Positions 1-7,690 are shown, numbered from the stretch's first letter. The stretch is 11,339 nt of DNA from Roseburia sp. (GCA_017621905.1 JAGASC010000025.1:1-11339); one strand, 5' to 3'. Translations and numbers: made by a program. Notes: generated from the sequence alone by a model not told the origin.

Positions 1-695
1 ACCCAAACCAGTGGATTAAACCAATGAATACACAACGCCGCAAATGCCAGCACCTTAATGATATAGTCAAACCTTCTGATATGATGCTGTTCATGCAGAA
101 TAATATACTCCTGTTCCTTCTCTGATAAGGAAGCTAAAAGATAGATGCGGGGCCGGAACAATCCCATAACAAAAGGGGATGCAATATGATCCGCCAAATA
201 AATGTTATCCCGAAGCGGCACTGCGCCAACTACTTGCCGGCGTAATTTGAAAAAAGAAATCATGCTATATACCAGCATTCCCAGAATTCCTGTCAGCCAA
301 ATATAGGTAGCAATCGTCACCGGAGCCTCCAGCGGATCTGCCGCCAACTGTTCCTGTCCCTGTGGCAGATTGCCATTCACAATCGCACTAACTCCCGGAA
401 CCGGCAGGTTGACTCTGGGATATTCCGTATGTACAATATCCGATGGAACATACTCCACTGTACTTGTGATACCGGTGCCCTCTTCCGTCGGCACCTCAAA
501 CAGACCAAGCAAGGACAGCTGCGAAGATACTGACACCGGGCATAACAACCGGAATAAAACCACTGCCCACAAGGCATAGGAAAATATTTTTGGTACTTTT
601 CTAAGAAATAATCTTGCCAGCAAAACAAATACAATCACAACACTGGCAGTCAGACTCATGTTCAGGATTTCCGGAAATATTTTGTACCAATCCAT
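1..695 (-). CDS. BlaR1/MecR1-like M56 family metallopeptidase, N-terminal part (runs off the left edge)
   Basis: Membrane zinc metallopeptidase of the antirepressor type. On sensing a signal, such proteins trigger proteolysis of their partner BlaI repressor. The reading frame starts at an ATG ending at 695, behind a GAGGGGG ribosome binding site located inside the end of the upstream repressor gene, and stays open for 231 codons to the window edge. Hydrophobic segments lie near residues 12-31, 36-52, 127-148 and 212-228. A soluble stretch follows the second segment. SPFVMGLFRPRIYL (172-185) and the zinc motif HEQHH (201-205, HEXXH with Glu202) are typical of M56. The gene is 4 bases downstream of the BlaI-type gene, so the two are surely cotranscribed. 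The C-terminal sensor region is outside the window, so whether the ligand is a beta-lactam cannot be judged, and no beta-lactamase gene is present here. Family is confident; specificity is unknown. Confidence 0.9.
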   Translation of the reverse strand, partial: MDWYKIFPEILNMSLTASVVIVFVLLARLFLRKVPKIFSYALWAVVLFRLLCPVSVSSQLSLLGLFEVPTEEGTGITSTVEYVPSDIVHTEYPRVNLPVPGVSAIVNGNLPQGQEQLAADPLEAPVTIATYIWLTGILGMLVYSMISFFKLRRQVVGAVPLRDNIYLADHIASPFVMGLFRPRIYLLASLSEKEQEYIILHEQHHIRRFDYIIKVLAFAALCIHWFNPLVW

Positions 696-699
696 CTCG

Positions 700-1059
700 T
701 CACCCCCTCATGCTTTCAATCACCTGCTTTAACTCATCAATTTCCTTCCCGGATAATTTCTTTCTGGAACCAAATGCGGTCAGGAATGCCGGCAAAGAGC
801 CATCGAAGGTTTCATCCACGAACTTTTCGCTCTGCATTGCATAAAATTCTTCACGGCTGATTACCGATGTGATTACTCTTTCCTCATTTCGAAATATTCC
901 GCGCTCACACAAACGTTTTAAAATCGTGTAAGTAGTGGTCCGCTTCCATGACAATTCCTTTTCCGCAAGCTTTACCAGTTCTCCGGGGCTCAGAGGTTCG
1001 TTCTGCCATATGATATCTGCAAAACGTGATTCTACTGCGCCTAATTTCATTTCACTCAT
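700..1059 (-). CDS. BlaI/MecI/CopY family transcriptional repressor
   Basis: Winged-helix repressor of 119 residues, the usual length for the Penicillinase_R family. It binds palindromic operators as a dimer and is inactivated by the partner M56 protease. The N-terminal half carries the winged helix, with recognition-helix region WKRTTTYTILKRLCERG (about 38-54). The C-terminal half has the dimerisation helices, ending in LSGKEIDELKQVIE. Start chosen at the ATG ending at 1059, because AAAAGGAGGT (1066-1075) lies 6 bases upstream. The M56 gene follows after 4 bases with its ribosome binding site inside this gene. Two palindromes in its own promoter indicate autorepression of the operon (inference). 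The family also includes copper-responsive CopY, but the M56 neighbour favours the BlaI/BlaR arrangement. Confidence 0.95.
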   Translation of the reverse strand: MSEMKLGAVESRFADIIWQNEPLSPGELVKLAEKELSWKRTTTYTILKRLCERGIFRNEERVITSVISREEFYAMQSEKFVDETFDGSLPAFLTAFGSRKKLSGKEIDELKQVIESMRG

Positions 1060-1077
1060 AGCTATACCTCCTTTTGT

Positions 1078-1090
1078 CTACACACTGTAG
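1078..1090. promoter_or_regulatory. Candidate BlaI-type operator 2, downstream of the start site
   Basis: CTACACACTGTAG is a perfect inverted repeat (5-bp arms TACA/TGTA type, 3-base centre) at about +5 to +17 of the predicted transcript, next to the ribosome binding site. TGTCTACA (1075-1082), which overlaps it, is the exact reverse complement of the core of operator 1. This supports two sites for one repressor. Confidence 0.65.
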
Positions 1091-1101
1091 TCTTCATATT
1101 C

Positions 1102-1130
1102 AGAATACTATATGTAGACATATTTGTCAA
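1102..1130 (-). promoter_or_regulatory. Promoter of the BlaI-type/M56 operon
   Basis: Read on the minus strand, a perfect -35 TTGACA (1125-1130) is followed after 17 bases by -10 TATTCT (1102-1107). The start site should fall near 1095, giving a leader of about 35 bases before the repressor ATG. One palindrome fills the spacer and a second lies just past the start site. Confidence 0.8.
1110..1123. promoter_or_regulatory. Candidate BlaI-type operator 1, in the -35/-10 spacer
   Basis: ATATGTAGACATAT is a 14-bp inverted repeat (6-bp arms, 2-base centre) centred on TGTAGACA and lying between -35 and -10. BlaI/MecI operators are built from TACA/TGTA half-sites, so the position and TGTA/ACA content fit an autoregulatory operator. 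The exact consensus for this clade is not known to me. Confidence 0.65.
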
Positions 1131-1160
1131 TAAGTAAAAATAAACATTAAGAAAAAGTTC

Positions 1161-1198
1161 AAAAAAAGAAAGCACAGGATGATTACCTCCCAGCTTTC
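1161..1198 (-). terminator. Probable terminator after the HAD phosphatase gene
   Basis: Read on the minus strand, GAAAGC (1193-1198) pairs with GCTTTC (1168-1173). An inner AGG/CCT pairing closes a 7-base loop, and seven Ts (1161-1167) follow. It lies between the end of the phosphatase gene and the repressor promoter. The short outer stem and uneven internal loop make it moderate rather than strong. A second weak hairpin, with arms 1231-1237 and 1253-1259, lies closer to the phosphatase stop. The rest of 1131-1282 is AT-rich with no gene. Confidence 0.45.
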
Positions 1199-1282
1199 CT
1201 TTTTCTTCATATCTGCTTTCATCATTTTTAGAATAACAAGCAGAAATCCTCGGTTATTCAATTTTTATTCCATTTTTTATAA

Positions 1283-1990
1283 TTATATCGTTTTCAAATA
1301 CTCCATCAGCTCCCTAAATCCCCCATGGGCCCAGGCAGAAATATCCCGATTCTCTTTGTTGATCATGCAGTCCGTCAGAAGGAACACCTTCATTCCTACC
1401 GTTTCTACCACCATATCCTCTTTGACATCATTTCCTACCATCAGGCATTCTTCCGGCTTGCAGCCGATTCTATCTACAATATCGATGTAATACTTAGGAT
1501 TTGGTTTACAATGGCTGCAATTTTCATAGGTCGTAAACCGCACAAAATCTTCCGGATTAAGGCCGGCCCAGTGAATCCGATTTTCTGTTGCAACAGACGG
1601 GAAAATCGGATTCGTGGCAAGCACCGGCATTTTTCCTTTTTCTTTTACCGCATCAATGACTTCTCTGGCCGCAGGCGTAAAACCACAGACCGCTTTTGCC
1701 TTGCTGAATTCTTCGGAGTAAAAAGCATCAATACACGGCTTGTCCTTCATTGCGTCCTGCCCATAAATTTGCGCAAATACATGCCAGAATGCCTCTTCAT
1801 TGGTGCAGCTGCCGTCATTTTTTACCATAGCTGCGGTGCCTGCCCATATACTGTCCACCAATTTCTTCGGCTCATATCCCAATGGTGCAAGCCTTGCCGC
1901 CAACAATTTAAAATATGTTTTTGTAAATTCCTCCTGGTCCATCGGCAGTAAAGTGCCGTCCAGGTCAAAAAGTATTGCCTTGATTTCCAT
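1283..1990 (-). CDS. HAD-superfamily hydrolase (phosphatase-like)
   Basis: Predicted cytoplasmic phosphohydrolase of 235 residues. HAD motifs appear in order: FDLDGT (8-13, nucleophile Asp9 and Asp11), Thr126 in LATNP (motif II), Lys162 in CKPNP (motif III), and GNDVKED (186-192) with the metal-binding acids of motif IV. The stretch between motif I and II, about residues 20-110, should be a helical C1-type cap, as in phosphoglycolate phosphatase or beta-phosphoglucomutase relatives. Start chosen at the ATG ending at 1990 because AAAAAGGAG precedes it at good spacing; the in-frame ATG 7 codons upstream has no such site. It is transcribed divergently from dinB, with an SOS-like box 23 bases upstream of its ATG. 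The substrate cannot be read from the sequence. Confidence 0.88.
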   Translation of the reverse strand: MEIKAILFDLDGTLLPMDQEEFTKTYFKLLAARLAPLGYEPKKLVDSIWAGTAAMVKNDGSCTNEEAFWHVFAQIYGQDAMKDKPCIDAFYSEEFSKAKAVCGFTPAAREVIDAVKEKGKMPVLATNPIFPSVATENRIHWAGLNPEDFVRFTTYENCSHCKPNPKYYIDIVDRIGCKPEECLMVGNDVKEDMVVETVGMKVFLLTDCMINKENRDISAWAHGGFRELMEYLKTI

Positions 1991-2012
1991 ATGTATTCTC
2001 CTTTTTATCATT

Positions 2013-2026
2013 CGAATATATGTTCT
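2013..2026. promoter_or_regulatory. Candidate LexA (SOS) box between the HAD gene and dinB
   Basis: CGAATATATGTTCT matches the Gram-positive LexA/DinR consensus CGAACATATGTTCG with one mismatch in the 12-base core (GAAT for GAAC). It lies 7 bases upstream of the -35 of the dinB promoter and 23 bases upstream of the HAD gene ATG. LexA control of Y-family polymerase genes is well known, so the context supports the call. Confidence 0.75.
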
Positions 2027-2033
2027 TTTTTAG

Positions 2034-2061
2034 TTGAAAATTTCGATCATTCTGCTATAAT
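2034..2061 (+). promoter_or_regulatory. Promoter of dinB
   Basis: TTGAAA (2034-2039) and TATAAT (2056-2061) are separated by 16 bases. The start site should be near 2068, leaving a leader of about 125 bases. Distant complementary arms AAAGCTG and CAGCTTT flank the middle of this leader, but their 41-base separation makes them weak evidence for a structure. Confidence 0.7.
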
Positions 2062-2192
2062 ACTGGTATGATGAATTTAGATTAAACTAAAAAAAGCTGA
2101 TCAATTGACATGATTATCGTGTTTCATTCATCCATTTTACAGCTTTCACACATCTCATGCAACTACCAATCCAGAGAAAGGTGGAGACATTT

Positions 2193-3455
2193 ATGCCAGA
2201 ACCAGTAATCTATCATATTGATGTAAATTCCGCTTTCTTAAGCTGGGAAGCCGCTGAACTTCTAAAGCAGGATCCGGATGCCCCGGATATCCGCACCTTT
2301 CCCGCCGTGATCGGCGGCAGCGAGGAACTGCGCCACGGTATTGTCCTGGCAAAGTCTCCTTCCGCCAAGGCCTTTGGCGTAAAGACCGGCGAACCACTGG
2401 CTCATGCGAGGCGTAAATGTCCTGATTTAAAAGTATATCCACCTCATTATTCCCTTTACGTTCAGCGCTCCAACGAATTTATGGAGCTGCTCCGGCGGTA
2501 TGCACCGGAGGTGGAAGCCTACAGCATTGATGAGGCCTTCTGTGATATGACAGGAACCACAAGCCTTTACGGCGAACCGATTGCCTTTGCCCATAAGTTA
2601 AAGGATATCATTCGTGAAGAACTTCATTTTACTGTAAATATCGGTGTATCCTCCAACCGGCTTTTGGCAAAAATGGCTTCTGATTTCGAGAAACCTGATA
2701 AGGTACACACCCTTTTTCCGGAGGAAGTGCCGGAAAAACTCTGGCCTCTTCCTGTGGAGGATTTATTTTCTGTGGGAAAATCTACTGCGGGAAGGCTGCG
2801 TTCCTTAGGGCTCGGCACCATCGGTGACCTGGCCCATGCCAACCATGATATGATTGTTTCCACCTTCAAATCCCACGGAGATACCATCTGGAATTATGCT
2901 CATGGCATCGAGTCCTCCGCTCTGACCCACGAGACTGCTCCTGAAAATAAATGTTATGGCAATTCCCTGACCATCTCCTTTGATGTCACGGACAGCGCTA
3001 CTGCCAAGCGGGTGCTGCTCTCCCTCTGCGAGACGGTGGGTGCGCGCCTCCGTGCTGCCGGGGCTTATATCAGTGTGGTGCAGGTACAGATTACGAACAA
3101 TGACTTCCATCAGACCTGTCACCAGACAACACTGCCCTCCTCCACCAACGTGACAGAAAAGATATATGCCTGCGCCTGCGAACTTTTCGATGCCGCCTGG
3201 GACCACACTCCTATCCGGCTGTTGGGTGTGAGCACCAGCAAGGCAACCTCTGAAAGCTATGAACAATATAATCTTTTTGATATGGACAAATATGAAAAGC
3301 TCTCAAAGTTGAATTCCGCTGTTGATAAAATAAGAACCCGCTATGGTGAGGATGCGATTAAACGCGCCTGTTTTGTAGAAAACGATGAAAAGCGGGATAT
3401 CAGGCACATGACCGGCGGAATGAATAAGGCCAAAAGAACACCAAAAAATACTTAG
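2193..3455 (+). CDS. dinB: Y-family DNA polymerase IV (DinB)
   Basis: Error-prone translesion DNA polymerase of 420 residues, close to the usual length. The N-terminal catalytic core begins YHIDVNSAF, with metal-binding Asp10 and steric-gate Phe15 by alignment to E. coli DinB. SIDEAF (111-116) supplies the other two catalytic acids, Asp113 and Glu114. A helix-hairpin-helix region lies around LWPLPVEDLFSVGKSTAGRL, followed by the little-finger domain. QYNLF (358-362) near the C-terminus fits the sliding-clamp binding motif. The short basic tail ends NKAKRTPKNT. Start chosen at 2193 because AAAGGTGGAG (2177-2186) lies 6 bases before it; the in-frame ATG at 2157 lacks a site and would add a non-conserved tail. 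An SOS-like box and a promoter lie upstream, so it is probably damage-induced. It converges on the ABC operon with only 12 bases between stop codons. Confidence 0.94.
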   Translation: MPEPVIYHIDVNSAFLSWEAAELLKQDPDAPDIRTFPAVIGGSEELRHGIVLAKSPSAKAFGVKTGEPLAHARRKCPDLKVYPPHYSLYVQRSNEFMELLRRYAPEVEAYSIDEAFCDMTGTTSLYGEPIAFAHKLKDIIREELHFTVNIGVSSNRLLAKMASDFEKPDKVHTLFPEEVPEKLWPLPVEDLFSVGKSTAGRLRSLGLGTIGDLAHANHDMIVSTFKSHGDTIWNYAHGIESSALTHETAPENKCYGNSLTISFDVTDSATAKRVLLSLCETVGARLRAAGAYISVVQVQITNNDFHQTCHQTTLPSSTNVTEKIYACACELFDAAWDHTPIRLLGVSTSKATSESYEQYNLFDMDKYEKLSKLNSAVDKIRTRYGEDAIKRACFVENDEKRDIRHMTGGMNKAKRTPKNT

Positions 3456-3479
3456 TGGTGGCAAAACTTATGCCACCAC
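3443..3479 (-). terminator. Terminator of the ABC exporter operon, overlapping both stop codons
   Basis: Arms GTGGTGGCA (3455-3463) and TGCCACCAC (3471-3479) form a perfect 9-bp stem with a 7-base loop. On the minus strand a run of six Ts (3443-3448) follows after 6 bases. The stem contains the last codons (Val-Val-Ala) and abuts the stop of the ABC gene, and it includes the last base of the dinB stop. For dinB transcripts no T run follows, so it could act there only as a 3' stabilising hairpin. Confidence 0.6.
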
Positions 3480-5342
3480 ATCCTCAAACTGTGAATTGTA
3501 AAGATTTGCATAAAAGCCATTCTGTGCCAGCAGCTCTCTATGATTTCCCTGCTCCACAATATCGCCCTCTCTCATGACAAGGATCAAATCCGCATCGCGA
3601 ATCGTAGAGAGACGATGCGCAATGATAAAGCTGGTACGGCCGCGCATCAAATTGTCCATAGCCTTCTGTATCTCAATCTCAGTACGGGTATCAACAGATG
3701 AGGTCGCCTCATCCAGAATAAGAATCTTATTGTCCGCAAGAATCGCTCTCGCAATCGTAAGCAGCTGCTTCTGCCCCTGAGACACATTGCTGGCGTCCTC
3801 ATTCAGCTCCATCTGATATCCCCCCGGCAGGGTCTTGATAAAGTGGTCTGCCCGGGCCGCCTTTGCAGCCGCAATGACTTCCTCATCCGTGGCATCCAGA
3901 CGTCCATAACGGATATTTTCCATAATCGTCCCCTTAAATAACCAGGTTTCCTGCAGTACCATACCAAAGGCATCCCGAAGTTCCCGGCGATTGTACTCTT
4001 TGATATTATGGTCATCCAGATAAATGGCTCCGTCGTTTACATCATAAAAACGCATCAAAAGCTTTACCATGGTTGTCTTTCCGGCACCGGTAGGACCTAC
4101 GATTGCAATCTTCTGTCCCGGTTTTACCTTTGCACTGAAATCCTTGATAATAATCTGATCCGGATTGTATCCGAATCTTACATGGTCAAAGGCAACTGCA
4201 CCGGTAATTTCCGTCACATCCGCCGGGTGCTCCACAACCTGATTCTCCTCTTCCTCGCCTAAAAATTCAAATACCCGCTCGGAGGCCGCCGCCATGGACT
4301 GCACCTGGGTGATGACCTGGGCAATCTGCTGGATCGGCTGGGTAAAATTTTTCACGTACTGAATAAACGCCTGAATATCACCGATAGTAATCACACTCCG
4401 GATGGCAAGCAGGCCGCCGGTCAATGCGACTGCCGCGTACCCCAAATTTCCAACAAATACCATAATCGGGTGCATCATCCCGGATATGAACTGGGATTTC
4501 CATGCGGACTCATACAAAACCCGATTGGTCCGCTCGAACTCTTCAATGGTATCTTCTTCCCGATTGAAAACTTTGACTACCAGATGTCCGCCGTAAACCT
4601 CTTCCACCTGTCCGTTCACCTTGCCCAGATATTCCTGCTGATTCTTAAAGTAACCCTGGGATTTCTTTACTACAAAGGATACCAAAAATGCAGAAATCGG
4701 CAATATAACAATGGCAATTAATGTCATAAGAGGTGAAATACTAAGCATCATTACCAGCACACCAATAAGGGTAGCCAGAGAAGTAATAATTGTAGTAATA
4801 CTCTGATTCAGTCCCTGCCCTAAGGTGTCCACATCGTTGGTAATACGGGAAAGTACCTCGCCATAAGTCCTGCTCTCAAAATATTTCATCGGCATCCGAT
4901 TAATTTTCTCAGAAATCTCTTTTCTCAGACGGTAGCAGAGTTTCTGGGTCACTCCGGTCATAATCCATCCCTGGATAAAAGTAAATAGCGCACTTAAGGC
5001 ATAAAGTCCAAGCACAAACAACAGAATCCGGCCAATATAGGAAAAATCAATGCCGCCGGTTCCCTGTATTTTTCCCATCAGGCCTTCCGACAATGCTGTT
5101 GTTGCCTTTCCCAGAATCTTCGGTCCGATTACACTAAAGATTGTAGAGCAGGCTGCAAAAAACATAACAACTAAGATTGCCCACTTAAAGCTTCCTACAT
5201 ATGCAGCCAGTTTCCCGATAGACCCTTTAAAATCCTTGGCCTTTTCCACCGGACGCATTCCGTGGCCTCCCGGACCTCCATGGCCTGGCCCGCCCGGACG
5301 TGCTCCGCCCGGACCGCCATGACGATTATCTCCGTTACTCAT
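3468..5342 (-). CDS. ABC exporter half-transporter, subunit B (canonical Walker B; permease fused to ATPase)
   Basis: Second subunit of a heterodimeric ABC exporter (multidrug/lipid exporter type), 624 residues. Residues 8-28 are a Gly/Pro/His-rich tail. A six-helix transmembrane domain spans about 50-350. The ATPase domain follows: Walker A GPTGAGKTT (416-424), Q-loop LQETWLF (463-469), signature NVSQGQ (519-524, not the usual LSGGQ), Walker B LILDE (541-545) with catalytic Glu545, and H-loop His576. Its ATP site therefore has intact catalytic residues, while its signature motif is degenerate. That signature would pair with the degenerate ATP site of subunit A. The ATG overlaps the end of the subunit A gene by 8 bases (ATGAGTAA), with AGGTGG upstream, so translation is probably coupled. 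The substrate is unknown; no regulator is adjacent. Confidence 0.93.
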   Translation of the reverse strand: MSNGDNRHGGPGGARPGGPGHGGPGGHGMRPVEKAKDFKGSIGKLAAYVGSFKWAILVVMFFAACSTIFSVIGPKILGKATTALSEGLMGKIQGTGGIDFSYIGRILLFVLGLYALSALFTFIQGWIMTGVTQKLCYRLRKEISEKINRMPMKYFESRTYGEVLSRITNDVDTLGQGLNQSITTIITSLATLIGVLVMMLSISPLMTLIAIVILPISAFLVSFVVKKSQGYFKNQQEYLGKVNGQVEEVYGGHLVVKVFNREEDTIEEFERTNRVLYESAWKSQFISGMMHPIMVFVGNLGYAAVALTGGLLAIRSVITIGDIQAFIQYVKNFTQPIQQIAQVITQVQSMAAASERVFEFLGEEEENQVVEHPADVTEITGAVAFDHVRFGYNPDQIIIKDFSAKVKPGQKIAIVGPTGAGKTTMVKLLMRFYDVNDGAIYLDDHNIKEYNRRELRDAFGMVLQETWLFKGTIMENIRYGRLDATDEEVIAAAKAARADHFIKTLPGGYQMELNEDASNVSQGQKQLLTIARAILADNKILILDEATSSVDTRTEIEIQKAMDNLMRGRTSFIIAHRLSTIRDADLILVMREGDIVEQGNHRELLAQNGFYANLYNSQFEDVVA

Positions 5343-7656
5343 TTACAGCCACCTCGCTTTCCTCTAACCCTAACTCTTTTGCCGACATCTGCGATTTTGC
5401 AATCTCACGGTAAGTTTCACAATCTTTCAGCAATTCCTCGTGGGTTCCTTTGCCCACAATTCTTCCGTCACCAAGCACAAGGATCTGCTCTGCATGGAGA
5501 ATCGTGCTGATACGCTGTGCCACAATAATTACTGTGGAATCCTTTGTTTTTTTCGATAATGCCTTGCGTAGTGCTGCATCTGTCTTTAAATCCAATGCGG
5601 AAAAGCTATCATCAAAAATGAAAATTTTCGGTTTCTTGGCAATAGCCCTTGCAATGGCAAGCCGTTGTTTTTGTCCGCCGGAAACATTGCTTCCTCCCTG
5701 GGCAATGGCACTGTCGTATTTCTCACTCTTTTCTTCAATAAACTCGGTTGCCTGCGCAATTTCTGCTGCCTCTTTTATCTCTTCATCCGTGGCATTATCC
5801 TTGCCAAATTTCAGGTTGGATGCGATTGTTCCGGAAAAAAGTACACCTTTCTGCGGCACAAATCCAATCTCTTCCCGCAAATCATGCATGGTGATGTTTC
5901 GGATGTCCTGGCCATCCAGCGTTATTTTTCCTTCTGTCGCATCATAAAGCCGGGGAATCAAATTGACCAGTGTGGATTTTCCACATCCGGTGCTGCCGAT
6001 AATCGCCGTCGTTTTTCCCGGCTCTGCCACAAAATCAATATCCTCTAATACATTCTCCCCCGCACCCGGATAGCGGAAATTCACATGTTCAAAGCGAACC
6101 TCTCCCCTGTGGCCTTTCCGGGTCTGTGGCCTTTCCGGATCTAAAACGGAGGATTCCGAGCGAATTACTTCATCGATACGCTCCGCCGCCACTGCCGCTC
6201 TCGGCAACATGATAGAAACTGCTGTCAACATCAAAAATGACATTACAATCATCATAGAGTAAGTAATAAAGGCAGTCATAGCGCCAACCTGCATCACACC
6301 CTCATCAATCCGGTGGGCACCAAACCAGACAATCCCCACGGAAAGCAAGTTCATAACAAGGGACATTCCAGGCATCATAAAATTCATGACACGGTTGGTA
6401 AAAAGCATGGTCTGCGTCAAATCCTGATTTGCCTCATCAAAACGTTCTTCCTCACTTTTTTCCCGGCCAAAGGCACGGATGACAGAAAGACCGGTCAATA
6501 TCTCCCTGGATACCAAATTGACGCGATCCACCAGTTTCTGCATCAGCTTAAACTTCGGCATGGCAAGCCCCAAAAGCACACCCACCAATCCTAAAATCAG
6601 AAGCAATGCAGCCACAATAATCCACCCCATGCCGGCTCCGGTTTCCACTACCTTAAGAATACCTCCAACTCCCAGAATCGGGGCGTAAGCAACCGTTCGA
6701 ATCAGCATTACAGACACACCCTGCACTTGCTGAATATCATTGGTACTTCTGGTTATCAGGGATGCGGTGGAAAATTGATCCATCTCCGCATTCGAGAAGC
6801 TGACCACTTTTTTAAATACTTTTCCGCGCAGCTCCATGCCCATTCTCGCGCCGACCCGTGATGCAAGAAATCCAATCAGAATCGCAACCACACCCATGAG
6901 AAGGGCCAGGCCAAGCATCTTGATACCAGCAATCAAAAGATACGAGGTCTGCATTTTTTCCATGTCAAGTCCCGCCGCCTTATCACATTCTGTTGCATAG
7001 GCAATACCCATAGACTTTACCAGTGAGCTTCCCATGGTATCAATAGTTTTTTCCATTTCATCCCGCAAAGAAAGAATCTGCTCTCTTTGCATCATTCCAG
7101 CCTTTTCCATCCCTAAAAAAAGCTGGCGTATATCCACACAATTGGCCAGTACTTTGCTGCCGTCATCCGCTTCAATTTCCTTCTCAAAGGAATGAAGCTC
7201 CACGCCCATGGATGCACCGATTTTTTCGATACTCATGTCAGAAAGCAGCGCCGCATCCATTCCGGTCTGCTCTGCCAGCATGGTCTTAAAGCTATCCTCG
7301 GTGACAGATGACATCTGATAATTCATAAGCAACGGCAGCACCATGCTCTCATCCAGTTCTTCCAAGTAACCTTCATCCTCTACGCTGCGGCGATAAATAT
7401 CACCATCCTTCGTAAAACAGCTTTCCCAGACATCAATTTCTTCGTCCGTCATCAGAACCTTTGCCGTTTCAAACTCCTCCGCGGTGACTGCCTCAGGAAT
7501 CACATGATCCACACCACTGCTCAAAATCCCCACATCGATAATGTCCGATGTGTAGGATGGCAGCGACAAGTCACACCATGCCTGCACGAAAAGCAGGAGG
7601 ATGACGATGATAATCGACTTCCAATACGGAAGCATATTTTTTACAATCTTTGTCAT
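5335..7656 (-). CDS. ABC exporter half-transporter, subunit A (degenerate ATP site, large extracellular insertion)
   Basis: First subunit of the heterodimeric exporter, 773 residues against about 580-620 for a typical half-transporter. The excess is a hydrophilic, acidic, probably helical stretch at about 46-235, between the first (about 13-33) and second (about 238-265) membrane segments, placed outside the cell by topology. The remaining membrane helices run to about 485. ATPase motifs: Walker A GSTGCGKST (554-562), Q-loop VPQKGVLF, intact signature NVSGGQ (657-662), Walker B IFIFD followed by Asp683 where catalytic Glu is expected, and Gln714 in place of the switch His. This is the hallmark of the non-hydrolysing site of heterodimeric exporters, with subunit B supplying the active site. 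Start at 7656 follows GAAAGGAAGG (7661-7670). The leader upstream contains an inserted MITE-like element. Confidence 0.93.
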   Translation of the reverse strand: MTKIVKNMLPYWKSIIIVILLLFVQAWCDLSLPSYTSDIIDVGILSSGVDHVIPEAVTAEEFETAKVLMTDEEIDVWESCFTKDGDIYRRSVEDEGYLEELDESMVLPLLMNYQMSSVTEDSFKTMLAEQTGMDAALLSDMSIEKIGASMGVELHSFEKEIEADDGSKVLANCVDIRQLFLGMEKAGMMQREQILSLRDEMEKTIDTMGSSLVKSMGIAYATECDKAAGLDMEKMQTSYLLIAGIKMLGLALLMGVVAILIGFLASRVGARMGMELRGKVFKKVVSFSNAEMDQFSTASLITRSTNDIQQVQGVSVMLIRTVAYAPILGVGGILKVVETGAGMGWIIVAALLLILGLVGVLLGLAMPKFKLMQKLVDRVNLVSREILTGLSVIRAFGREKSEEERFDEANQDLTQTMLFTNRVMNFMMPGMSLVMNLLSVGIVWFGAHRIDEGVMQVGAMTAFITYSMMIVMSFLMLTAVSIMLPRAAVAAERIDEVIRSESSVLDPERPQTRKGHRGEVRFEHVNFRYPGAGENVLEDIDFVAEPGKTTAIIGSTGCGKSTLVNLIPRLYDATEGKITLDGQDIRNITMHDLREEIGFVPQKGVLFSGTIASNLKFGKDNATDEEIKEAAEIAQATEFIEEKSEKYDSAIAQGGSNVSGGQKQRLAIARAIAKKPKIFIFDDSFSALDLKTDAALRKALSKKTKDSTVIIVAQRISTILHAEQILVLGDGRIVGKGTHEELLKDCETYREIAKSQMSAKELGLEESEVAVNE

Positions 7657-7682
7657 ATTACCTTCCTTTCAACCCTTTCCAT

Positions 7683-7690
7683 ATATTGTC
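7683..7690 (+). repeat. Direct repeat, left copy (target-site duplication)
   Basis: ATATTGTC directly abuts the left inverted end (GTAA...) of the 134-bp element. The identical octamer abuts the other end at 7825-7832. Confidence 0.75.

Noticed and set aside
1325..1951. Plus-strand open frame of 208 codons opposite the HAD gene.
   Set aside because: It is the antisense of a gene with complete HAD motifs, has no ribosome binding site, and its residues (many Cys, Arg, Phe, Ile) look like a frame shadow.
2157..2192. Longer dinB start 12 codons upstream.
   Set aside because: The ATG at 2193 has AAAGGTGGAG at correct spacing and the conserved domain begins right after it. The upstream ATG has no site.
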